Positions 48,624-59,044 of a stretch of DNA of 64,000 bases are shown here, piece after piece; the first letter of the stretch is position 1; each line of letters starts with the position of its first letter. The notes below the pieces were generated by a model. That model saw only the letters and a program-made list of their open reading frames with translations. It made no database searches and had not been told where the DNA came from. Position numbers and translations under genes: made by a program. The stretch is from Stenopsyche tienmushanensis (lineage: Eukaryota; Arthropoda; Insecta; Trichoptera; Stenopsychidae), in the NCBI GenBank assembly GCA_008973525.1, contig WACJ01000107.1, positions 434,001-498,000 on the forward strand, written 5' to 3'.

Positions 48624-48639
48624 ATGGTGACATACAGTT

Positions 48640-48790
48640 GATGGAGAGAGTTTCCGTGATAATTCTTCTATTGATTGACGAGGAACTGATTCAATTGAAT
48701 ATCGCAGCATATGATGCAAATAACGAATAAAGGACACCAAACTCAAATGAGAAAGTGCGAAAATAATGGATTTCTTTCGGGAGGACCTAA
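48640..48790 (-). mobile_element. mariner deletion derivative
   Basis: The left part (GAGAGTTTCCGTGATAATTC, ATATCGCAGCATATGATGCA) matches 31949-32018 of the mariner at 31690-32392. The right part (GGACACCAAACTC, GGATTTCTTTCGGGAGGACC, TAA) matches its end near 32330-32390. About 310 bases between are lost. It starts 9 bases after the hAT target duplication. Confidence 0.8.
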
Positions 48791-48929
48791 TATATATGTA
48801 TATATACGTAGGAGTTCCTTATTTTAATGTTTGTGAAGAAACTGGACTCCGTGTGTTCCAAGAATCCCTGTTAAGACAATTTATCTGAAAAAGCGCCATC
48901 AATCAAATTATCTTATCCAAAATATGATC

Positions 48930-49242
48930 TTCTAACATATAAAAATTAATATCTGTTTGTTTATACACAATGCGCTGCCATAGCGTTTATCAGATTGCGA
49001 TAAATCTTCGTACATTTATTGCTAAATTGGATTGCGCGAGTAACATAGGCATAGTCTAATATACAAAAATAAAAATTTGTTTGTTTGTATTTTATGCGTT
49101 GCCATGCCGTTTATTTGATTGCGATAAAACTTTGCCAACTTATTGTTTGCACTTTCTCAAATAATATAGGTATAGTTTCTATTTCAAATGATATTTTTAG
49201 AATTATTACTTGTGTGGCAGCAACGCGCCGGGTAGCAGCTAA
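48930..49242 (+). mobile_element. H family Helitron-like 3' end with tandem duplication
   Basis: Two units of about 125 bases each contain TGTTTGTTTATACACAATGC or TTGTTTGTATTTTATGCGTT, then GCCATAGCGTTTATCAGATT or GCCATGCCGTTTATTTGATT, GCGATAAA and ATAGG(C/T)ATAGT. The downstream end GCAACGCGCCGGGTAGCAGC, then TAA, places CTAA before T at 49239-49243, the CTRR|T form of Helitron 3' ends. Related inverted copy at 16400-16665. No Rep/helicase coding. Confidence 0.6.
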
Positions 49243-50062
49243 TATATAATAAACGATACCAAGCTTATTACATTTTTGAATATTAAATACAGATTTTCAT
49301 GCGATTCTTTATCGCAGGTGATTATGTGACTCAATTTTCTGGAAGTACTCATTTCAAGCATTTCATAAAAGGATGCCGTTTTGAAGACTCATCATCCAGT
49401 GGCAAGGTGCGAAGATGACTAGTAATTAACACAGGCATTCCTTTCCTACGACCAGCATTTCCGCGAGGCACCATCGCTTCTGGTGTGCAGACTTCGTCGA
49501 GAATTATGGGTCCTTACTTTATTTATGCGAGTAATTGTCTAGGTTATGGATTCCATTTTACATCCGGGACTATCATCCCGAACAGGGCCGGCTGCAATGG
49601 CTCATTATGAGGGATGCCGCCTGGGTAAACAGTTAAACGAGCGGTGCACCTTTATTTACGCTCTCGCTACAACGAATTATTTCAGCAAAGTAAATAAACT
49701 TATCATTTGTGCGCAGGCCCCGATACGACCCTCCAAATAAATCTACTCGACTACCTTCCTTCTGTCTACCTTTCTACCTCAGGACACTTTTTTCAGCCCC
49801 GGGCTTATTCCAGAAAAGCCGTATTTTCAAACAGACGCATCCGAAAAATAAACATTCCCCTACCGTGACACATCATTAAGGATTATATTTATTGTTGCGA
49901 GAGGATCATCGAGAAAATTATATCCATTCATTACACATGAACATTTTTTCATTCAACTCGACACAATGTAAAGTATTTTAAAGATATTGGCACCTGAATG
50001 ACTTTTTTATAATCAGACTATGTGCAAAAAAAAACTTATTTTATTAGTCAAAATATATATAT
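49243..50062. other. unique sequence, no gene
   Basis: Mixed composition from 49300 to 49900; a possible regulatory block. The 64-codon frame 49546-49740 has no family resemblance. Confidence 0.35.
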
Positions 50063-50158
50063 CAAGAGCTGGCAGCATAAATTAAAGGAATTAATAGTTG
50101 TGTGATGGCGTGTTTCTGGACTATCATTATGATAGCCTGGCGACTGAGTGGTATGGCA
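50063..50158 (+). mobile_element. F family foldback MITE, copy D (left arm only)
   Basis: CAAGAGCTGGCAGCATAAAT, TTAATAGTTGTGTGATGGCG, TTTCTGGACTATCATTATGA and CTGGCGACTGAGTGG match the left arm of copies A and C. The right arm is absent. Confidence 0.85.
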
Positions 50159-51479
50159 CTCCAATTTCTGCAGTTCTTTATTGTTTAAGAGTTTGTCGTG
50201 TCATTTAAGTAAAGTAAAATACATTTAATAAAAAATGTTTTACATTCAATGTTTTCTATCGCGAAATTCTTCCTTATAAAAGATCATAGTCAATGTTTGT
50301 AAAAATGAATGCAATTCTATTTGATTTAAGAGTTGTGCCCATTCGCTACCTGTGAGAGGTATAATAAAAATAAGTAATGGACTTTCTACTCGTTGCAATA
50401 GTCTCGTTAAATATTCGTAAGCAATTTAAATTTGAAATGGTTCGGTGTAATATATTTAAGTTCTTGTTCGTTAGTTGACTTTTCTATTCCAAGCCTAAGT
50501 AAACGTTTGCGGAAAGTGATACTCGCTGGAAAGTTTATCAAGACGGGAAATAGGTATATTAAGGTCCCTAAGCACTTGGACTGCCTCTTGCAAGGCACTT
50601 GTTATATATTCTCTTTAAAGTTTGCGTGCTTTGAGCCCCGGGTCTAATTGCTACGTTCTACCTGTTCGCACATGGAATCTATAAATATGAAGTCCTGATT
50701 GGCACCGGCGTTATTTTATTAGATGAGGTATAAAACTCCCAGCTTAATGAATTCTGAAGTTTATTCTTCCACCGGATGAAATGGCCGATAGCGTAAATTT
50801 AATTAGGCGCGTATCTCTCCGGGCACGTCCGGCATATTTGGATATTTCAACCCTTTCGCGTGATTCCGGCCACTATCCGGGTTTACCCCTTGGATTTATA
50901 GAGTGTGTCCTCGTGACCCTCGCCGTTTTACCTCTTTGTTCTGAAAGGTTTGCTCTGGCGTGTTGTACAAAGGCAAGCAATTAAAGGTAATTAGTGTCCT
51001 TAAAAAGAGGCTTGTTTGTCGTCATAATAAAGCCTTACTTGCGCCGCTCTCGACGTGATCTCACATCAAAGGATCCCTCGTGCTAAGAAAAGAACTTGCT
51101 GTTTAATTAAAATAAGCTCTCATGCAAAAAGGCTGATCCGCGCTCACTCTATAAACAATCGTCCGATCCAAGGATGAAAGAACTCAATTCGCTGGAGCAT
51201 TCCAGCTATTGTTCCACTCTGGAGCAATTTCTGAAATTGCTGCATTTTAATTAAAAACAATAAGAATAATGGATTTCAGCTGCCTATATGAACATCAGAC
51301 AAAATTCAGACTTAATGCCAGATCAAGTGTTACCTACTTAGAATGCCATAGCGACGCCTCATACCTATCATATATTTTTCTGAATGACACATTCGAGTAT
51401 CTTTGAGTGTTGGTGTTATGTACCATTTAAGCCCTTAACCGAATAAGTCGATATTAGACATTCTGAACTACCTTTTGAA
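50159..51479. other. high-complexity unique block, possible regulatory DNA
   Basis: 50400-51260 has balanced composition, no repeats and many TAATTA/TTAATTA words among GC-richer sequence. No splice-consistent exon or family-like frame is visible. It looks like conserved non-coding DNA, but conservation cannot be tested here. Confidence 0.35.
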
Positions 51480-51647
51480 ATTAAACCTTTATAGGCACGG
51501 TAAATTGGTTTGAACGTCACGCAAAGTGAAACTCCAAGCGGCAATAGGTCGGAAAGAGAGAGAGAATCGCTTGTACTCTCTCCGCCGCCATTGCGCATAT
51601 CATAGACAGCGCCGACATAGACATAGACTATACGTAACATAAAGCAA
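51480..51647 (-). mobile_element. T family MITE, copy 4 (inverted)
   Basis: Outer end CCTTTATAGGCACGGTAAAT, GGTTTGAACGTCACGCAAAG, GTGAAACTCCAAGCGGCAAT, then the core GCGCATATCATAGACAGCGC and TACGTAACATAAAGCAATC. It joins a hAT fragment at about 51648. Confidence 0.8.
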
Positions 51648-51943
51648 TCTATGTATACATATATAGAGTACATATATGTTTTTCAAATTGTTATGTTAAC
51701 CTTTCCCTACCGGTGATGTATTTACTACACCTCGACTCTAATAATGGGAATATCGGTATGAAATATAGTAGATACGGAGTTCAGAATTTTTAGATTCCTC
51801 TGTAATATAATTACGAATCACATCAAAGTATTATAGTATATAAGTATTCATCTGTAGCGACGGAAATAAATAATTTGTCGGGAAATCGGGAATTTCGCGA
51901 GTTTTAGTCCGTGTCTCAGCAGAAAGTAATTTTATTAGTCATA
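51648..51943 (-). mobile_element. hAT derivative, internal fragment, inverted
   Basis: Matches, inverted, 48120-48400 of the 47633-48623 element: CCCTACCGGTGATGTATTTA, CACCTCGACTCTAATAATGG, ATTTGTCGGGAAATCGGGAA and GTTTTAGTCCGTGTCTCAGC. No terminal repeats. Confidence 0.85.
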
Positions 51944-54500
51944 TGCATTGGCAATGTTGTTAATGTTAATGTTTTGTGTCAGGATATCAGAATTGCATCC
52001 AAAGACAACTCTATTAATTGTTCTCTTTCTCTACTCGTAAAAGTACATAAAATGACGTCTTCCATGAAAGGATTATTAATACAAATATTTCCTTTACGAG
52101 GATCCTCATTTTAGGAATAATAGCGATTCAATTTTAATATCAATGCCTTCAAGTGTTAATTTATTACATTTAAAACACATTTCCTGTCGACGTCAACAGA
52201 TTCTTTTTTACAGAAGTGGAAACATTTCTAAATCCTCTCCTCAAAGAACTAGCTTATTTTTAAATGTATTCAGTTTAAAAATATTTATGCAAAACCCTTG
52301 GAGAGAAATGTTAGTGATATTGAGTAGACTGAATGCCTGTACTCTTTTGCAAATTCCTTTAAGAAATGTCAATTAATTCAGCCAATTAATGATGAATTTC
52401 AAATGATATTTTAATGATTCTTTTAAATCCAATTACTCATAGACGGCCCTACACGACTTCACTAATCTAGGTCATGGAAATTGGGATAGATCTGGATTGA
52501 GATGAACCATGACAACATAAATAACATATTATTAAATTTTAGACACATATTGTTACACAGAGCATGATTTGCGGTTACTTCTATGAGAAATTTAATTGAA
52601 AATAGTAATTACATTCTGACCATAGTAAACGTGGCATTCCACTAACTTTTAATTTGCAAATTCATATTTCATTTTGCGCGAAACGATATTAAATTAATTT
52701 CATGGTATTCAGCAAATGCACCTTCTATTAAGCGTGAAAACGAATTTCGAATTTTAGTTTGCACGCGTTTATTGTATACGCCTAGAGCTCATATTCGAGA
52801 ACGTTCACGTTGAAATTATTGAATTTACGTCCTTGCATCGATACGTTTTTAATATGTGACTTCCTCGCATACGAAATGAATTTTCGTTCCCCAATTTGTA
52901 ATCATTTGGACTTTCAAAGAACTAAAATGAAAGACGACCCCCGGGCTGATGAAAGAAACCACCTGCAAAGCGTATTTAATCATTTCACCCCTTAACGGGA
53001 AATTACTTCCGTGGTTTAAGGACTTGTGAAATTCTGTGTTTTAAGCGATTTAAGCGTATAAAGGCGTGGGGCGGAAAGTTTGAAATTTTCCTACGAAGAA
53101 AGTCGATGAAAAATCTTGAAAAAATAGTTTTAATGTAATAAATACATGATCATACGAATTCTACGGTAATTATTAATGTTTGTTTGCCTTTTTATCCCAA
53201 AGGAACGCTTATATTTAAACAAAATCAATAAATCATTTCGTAGGTGTGCTTTAACAAAAGGAATACTGCACATTAATGCACAAGATGTTATACACATACT
53301 TTTTAATAGCTATTAGTATAAGAATCGTGGCCCTCTGTTTATTATCTTAAAGAGTTCTATATTCACTAATCATCATCTTTAATCATCTGATTTTGTTGTC
53401 AAGAATTAAATAAATGGTATTTTTGTTGTCGGAGTTCTTCAGCAAAATATAGCATTTTGACAAGCAACAATTCGAAATGCATTGAGACGACAGAAGAAGG
53501 TAGACAGGAATCCCCCAATGGATTGCATAAAAAATAACATTTCAGGTATCTTTTCCGATATTTTACGTCATTTAAGTCCTCGGAGTGAGATCTCGTGTAT
53601 TCCACAAGCCACAATCATGAATTATTAACAAGAACCATACGAAAGACGCTTCATAACGACAGCCGTCGTTTAAGAAAAATAAAAACGCAGACTTTCGACC
53701 TCAACGTTGAGATCGATCCGGAAAATGGCAGATCGAATGAATAAAATCAGAGCGATTCGCCCCTTTACCACCCAGGACACCCGAGTTTAGATTCATATTT
53801 GTTTTTTTTAAATAGAAATCTGACAAATTATTCAAACAGTCGACGCATTAGTCATGCAGAGTGGGGTATTGGATTTAATGGTACGTATGCATGGAATTTT
53901 AAAAATGTAATGAATAATGGGAGGGTGGGTGGATAAATGAAATATTACGTACTTTGAATGGTATGCTATTTCATTTTTTATGATCAAATAGAGATGACGG
54001 TTCAGAATGAAATGCCACATGATGCAATCGAGCTTTTGTGATCAAAAATATCGCATGCAATTGATGTTTGATATTATTTTAACCAATGAAGATGGACGAT
54101 ATGATCGTGAAATTAAATTGGGTCGATCGATATTAAATCAATACGAATGCATTTATAGTATCGCACCCATTATATCCACCACATTACTATTTTATAGTAA
54201 AAAGAAGTTAACGTCTATGAAATGTCTTTAAAGTTGAAAAATTGATTCAAAGAAAAAATAATTCAATGTCAACGTGTCTAGACAAATTATTTTAGAAGTA
54301 CAGTCAAAGCCTTAAGTTAAAGACCGCTCTACAAAAAAAGTACTTACTGCTTCTAAATAAAGTAATTGTATCATAAATTTAATATATTGCACGATATTGT
54401 GTTATATTTAATTATGATTGCTTAAAATTATCATTTCATTGTGTTTTGTCTTTTCTGAAACACAAAACTCCATACAGATGAATTGTGTAGCTTTCTCCAT
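51944..54500. other. unique sequence, no gene recognised
   Basis: AT-rich to about 52440, then mixed composition at 52600-53780 with no repeats or supported exons; possibly regulatory. Confidence 0.35.
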
Positions 54501-54518
54501 AAAGTAGTCCAAGCCTCG

Positions 54519-54542
54519 AAAGACCTCGCAATCGAGGTCTTT
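54519..54542. other. perfect 10-bp hairpin with CAAT loop
   Basis: AAAGACCTCG, loop CAAT, CGAGGTCTTT. A direct partial repeat (CCTCGAAAGACCTCG) precedes it. No flanking gene explains it. It is too short for a typical animal miRNA precursor. Confidence 0.6.
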
Positions 54543-54809
54543 TGATGATTCTACTGCCGATTGATTCGCAATTTTCTCCAATAAAACACCACCAATCTTA
54601 TCAACGGTTAATACATTTTGATCTTAAATTTTAAATGATATGTTTGCTAAAGATTGGCGTATAGAGTTCAAAAGGATATTTGTAAGCACATCTACTAACA
54701 AAGATCGATGATCTCAATTGGCTGCATACTATTAAATGGATTTCATCTAAATTCTAACACGATTCTATGTTAATAAAAAGGAGTGATTCGTGCAGTTAGC
54801 ATAATGTCA

Positions 54810-55315
54810 ACATTTGCATTATATGACACCTTTCATTCTATATTACTGCCCAGCGGCTGGAAAACTAAAGGAACAGAACAAGCACGAGAAGAACAACATG
54901 CAGACGGCTTGGAAAAGCGACAAAGGAAGAATTCCAATTGGCAACGATAACATTATCTTCTGTTGCATTTTATATCGCTTTGTATTCGCCGAACTGGGAG
55001 GATTAACCTGAAATAGGAAACCATCCAGTCTAGAATTATCTAGAATAGTTTCCCACCATCTCTTGAGGAAAATTACTCAGTCTTTATAAATTTCCCAGAC
55101 TCCCTATCAAGATGATCGCGAAAGCGTCCATCGACACATTGGCGTTCTCAATGAATCTCGGAGATAATGCTACCTTCAATATCGAGCGAATGAGGAGGTG
55201 AATGTATGATGCAGACGAGATGGATGTAACCCATTCCTGTGGATGGATATTGAAGAGATCCAAGTTCTGCAGTGGACTGTTTGTGACTGCACTATGATAT
55301 TTAAAAACTATATTA
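54810..55315 (+). repeat. R1 family repeat, copy c
   Basis: Plus-strand sense: GAACAGAACAAGCACGAGAA, ACGATAACATTATCTTCTG, CGCCGAACTGGGAGGATTAA, then a deletion, then GAGGAAAATTACTCAGTC, ATCGAGCGAATGAGGAGGTG, AATGTATGATGCAGACGAGA and the shared end GTGACTGCACTATGATA. Confidence 0.8.
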
Positions 55316-56640
55316 TATGAGACATTGCATGCATTATTATTACATTTATAACGCGCTTCTTGCGGCAGCATAAGAGCTTCATATAACGTTTCATAAACTC
55401 ATTTTGAGACAAAGTTCTTCTGTGATGCGAATATTAGAGCACCATCGCAATAAGCAACGATATATCGTCGTTAGTATTTTACGCATGTGTTGCTAACGAC
55501 GTTATATTGTTGTTCGGCGCTAAGAGTGTTAATCACCAGAGGTCCAAGATAAGAAAATAAATGCACAAATATGCTTTTATACTGTGGGTTTACACAATTC
55601 ATGTATGATTTTATTATGCATTATCGCATGATTTTAAAAAAAAAAAATTGAATGGATTATATGAAAGCGAGTTAATTTATTCATAAAGCATCATGAATTT
55701 GGAAGTGCCTCGCAATGATGCAAAAACATGACTTTATAGGTTTTATATGACTCAACCGAATGCAGTCGTAAAATCGACATTGGCTGGGCACGTTTTCGAA
55801 CGATCAAAATGTTTTTAGTATAAACAGAAAATGAATTTTTGCCAAAGCGCCGCGCAGGGCTCCTTTGAAAGGATCTCACAGCGTGGCATAATAATGGCCG
55901 ATGAAAGTATGGTTGTTTCTCGCCGGGACGCCAGATCAGCGTTTTGGAAATTCATTTTTCGTCTTTGATGTGAGCTTTGATGCTGAAAGTATTTTTCATC
56001 CGATTTGGCTGGATGTGGAAGAGTGGTGAAAGGCACATTATGCTGCTTTCGAGGTGTCTCGACCTCTTTCACCTGCCGAATGAAAAACACGCGGTTCTTT
56101 TGTAGAAAGCGTTTCGAGTGTATGGAAATTTTTCTTGGCCCGTAATGTATGTATGCTCTACAAAACGGTGACAAGCAAATATTTCAGCTTATCTTCGCAA
56201 CGAGAATAGGACGAGAGTAGAAAGCCTTCGCTTATAAAGCGGAGCAAAAAAATGGGGATTGATACGTTTAAATGAAATTTTAGCTCTCATAGGCAGAGAA
56301 GCAGTGTTATAAAGCTTGAAGGACTTTAAATCTGAATTTGAATATGGCGACATAGGCCCCACACGCTGAATATAACAGTTATAGTTAAATATCATATATT
56401 GGAGTTCTCTTATTAATATTTTCAGCAATTTTTCATCAAATTCTTTCATACGCCCTTCATGTGAAATTTAAATCCAAAATATTTTCTATTATTATTAATG
56501 ACATCTCATCTTATACTAAAAATAATCTACTCTTATCATCCTCAATAAATCCGGATTCTTCTCTCGAAGTCTTCTCCCGATAGTCGGAGGTAAAACGACT
56601 CGGCGCTCGATACACTTTGCGAAAATAATTCGTTTCTGTG
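55316..56640. other. gap with a 119-codon unassigned frame
   Basis: The minus-strand frame 56174-55815 has no recognisable family and no clear splice or start context, so it is not called as a gene. No repeat recognised. Confidence 0.3.
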
Positions 56641-56756
56641 ATACGTTGATTCTTTCTGTGACTTGTCGGCACCCTCAACGTCAGGGGACCCCCCCCCCCG
56701 CACTCTCCCCCGTGCAATTTCATTCGTACGCTCTGACGAAACGCCGACTACACTTG

Positions 56757-56902
56757 TATATAAAATTCGAGAGTGACGCCGAAAAACATTGTTTTTCTGA
56801 TATCTGCACAAAAAAATGGAACATCTCCACCGCGTCACTTGAGAGGAACTGCAACAAGGATAACAACGCAAGTAAGATCATAATAATCCAAGTTTCCAAG
56901 GT
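56757..56902 (+). promoter_or_regulatory. candidate TATA promoter and non-coding first exon
   Basis: TATATAAA at 56757-56764 follows a GC-richer block (with a run of about 11-12 C at 56690). About 30 bases on, transcription could start near 56790. The putative exon ends at 56900 with a strong donor CCAAG|GTAAGT. It contains a short upstream-type frame (ATGGAACATCTCC..TGA from 56817) and no long coding frame, so it would be 5' UTR of a gene lying to the right. No downstream exon was recognised in the window. Confidence 0.35.
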
Positions 56903-57394
56903 AAGTGAATTAACAAATACTCGCACACATCCACCTCCTACTATCACATAAACGTGGGAACACTGGGAGCAAAATGCTTTCTCGACTGCTCCCATAATAC
57001 AATCTTGACTATGAAACTATTTGATATGGACCTGACTATTTGATATTACTTGATACCTGACTTTAACCTATTCGTTTCAGCTATGTCTATATATTTTTCT
57101 AGTTACTCCCAGTTTGACCAATTAAATATTATTTGATTGTGCCCGGTAGGCACTAAGCGTCAAAGTTCGAATACCGTGATGCGACATAAATACCCCTTGC
57201 TAATACAATTTGACTAATACTTTTTACGGCCTAACCACATTTGACTACTCCTAACTATTATACTTATACGATTTTATGTATTTTAACTATTGGCCACTTG
57301 ACTAGTACCTTTTTACAGAGTAGATACTTAAATACTCTTCTAACAGCAAGCTGATACCCAGTTTATCTACTATTCATTGCTTTTTATACGAATC
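56903..57394. other. gap
   Basis: Positions 57000-57330 show a loose recurrence of TTTGACTA/TGACTA/CCTGACT words every 20-40 bases, a degenerate low-complexity tract. No gene. Confidence 0.4.
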
Positions 57395-58135
57395 ATGACT
57401 TGCATGTCGCTCGTTGTCTCTTGCATGATCTTCCCTACTTAGCAGTATGGAACACGAGGAACCTCACCGGTTCGGATTCGAGAGGCTCTAGGAACGGAGC
57501 AGGAACAAGAAGAACACCAAAGGGACGGCCTCGAGGAGATGCATATGATGATCTTTACTTTGCAACGAAAAACAACATTGTCTTCCGTTGACTTCTATAT
57601 CGTTTTGTAGTCGCCGAACTGAGAGGGGCAACCTGAAAAAATGGCGAAACCACTCAGTCTCGAATTCGCTCGGGTAAGTTGTACGGTGACGGGGAGACAC
57701 CCTCAGTTGGTGTAGGAGCGAATCCGAGATGCACTTAAGCGTCACGTATGTCTTCACCCTACCCCGGCAACGCCCTAGCGAGGAAAGAGGGGACTGGACT
57801 CCTTGTACTCCAGAAAGCCCTTTCCAGTAGAGTCAAAAAGGTCGTCTAGAGTAGTTTTCCACCATCTCCCTATGAAAACTACTCAGTCTTTACAAACCCC
57901 CCAAACTCCTCATCGAGACGTTCGCGAAAGTGTCCGTCAATACGTTCACTCAGGATACCCGTTGGGTGAGCGTTCAAAATAAAACTCGGTGGTAATGCTA
58001 CCTTCAATATCGAGCGAATGAGGAGGTGAATGTATGACACAGACGAAATGGATGTAACCCCTTCCTATGAATGGATATTGAAGAGGCCCATAGTTCTGTA
58101 GTGGACTGTCAGTGGCTGCACTATGATGATATATT
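57395..58135 (+). repeat. R1 family repeat, copy b (longest)
   Basis: About 740 bases, sense plus. A 63-codon frame at 57400-57591 includes RRTPKGRPRGDAYDDLYFAT, vaguely like the Arg-rich 3' coding end of RTE/Jockey-type LINEs (GRPR..W.DD), then GTCGCCGAACTGAGAGGGGC, CCCTAGCGAGGAAAGAGGGG, GTAGTTTTCCACCATCTCCC, ATCGAGCGAATGAGGAGGTG, and the common end GCTGCACTATGATGATAT. Copies at 38195, 54810, 22795 and 12990 share this end and differ at the other. Confidence 0.8.
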
Positions 58136-58583
58136 AATTTATAAAAATTTTCAAAAATCGTTCTTTCCACCAGCTTTGAACATCTTTTTGCCATGTGTTT
58201 AATTTAATTTAATGGATTAAAAAATAGAGATCGCTTTATTGAAGTTTCAAGGTTTGGATGTGTATGTACCGTTGATAAGATTTAACCCAAATTGGTACTT
58301 GTCGAAAGACGTTTGTTCCCAGAATAGCTTATGGCTCAACTGGCAAATAATGAAATATTAAGAAGAGCGATATATCACTTTTCCTTGTCAACAGTTTATG
58401 ATAAAGATGCGTTAGAGAAGATTGTACAGTACACAGAATGTCGAAAAATATTGCTTTCACACATATTTAAGAGCACGTATTGATTTTTTTAAGGCAAAGA
58501 GAATGCCAATATTTACATTTATATTAAACAGTTCAAATGTAATCCATTGAAAAGTGCAAAAAAAAACCGCATAAAATCCTTAT
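58136..58583. other. gap
   Basis: AT-rich, nothing recognised. Confidence 0.4.
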
Positions 58584-58593
58584 ATAGAAACGA

Positions 58594-59034
58594 GTGTTGG
58601 TATAGTGGATAAGATCCTGGACTCTTATTACAAAGGTTCGGGTTCAAATCCAGATTGTGGAAAAAAAATTCACCGTACCAACACATTTGGGAGATCGGAA
58701 ATATTAATATTTCTGATCGATCGTCTCGATCCAGGTTTACCCTGATTTCCTGGATTAGAAAAAGTAAATGCTGAGGCGATTAATGAAGTCGTGCAGGGAC
58801 GCCCATTAGTGAGTGATTGAATTTGCAACAATAATTAAATTATCATTTATATATAATGATAATTTCGCTACTCACTCATAGATTCTCTCCTCTCCTACCT
58901 TTCCCAATAATCCTATCCTTACTTTACGTGTGGAAGGCAACGGGAAACCACCACATTAAATCCTTTCCCTAGTAAAATCTCCTATGGAGATCGCCTACGT
59001 CCGATGGTTCGGATATGGCACATTAAGAAGAAGA
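58594..59034 (+). mobile_element. complete tRNA-derived SINE with target duplication
   Basis: Flanked by the 10-bp direct repeat ATAGAAACGA (58584-58593 and 59035-59044). The head is tRNA-like: box A TAGTGGATAAGATCC (58603-58617), box B GGTTCAAATCC (58641-58651), spaced as in a tRNA gene, so RNA polymerase III could transcribe it. A middle with an ATTATCATT..AATGATAAT palindrome follows, then a 3' region with GGCAACGGGAAACCACCACA, CTCCTATGGAGATCGCCTAC and a (AAG)n tail. It is 441 bp, non-coding and depends on a LINE. At least eight fragments of the family occur elsewhere in the window. Confidence 0.93.
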
Positions 59035-59044
59035 ATAGAAACGA

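Noticed and set aside
55815..56174. 119-codon minus-strand frame
   Set aside because: No recognisable domain and no promoter or splice context; flanking frames on both strands are equally open.
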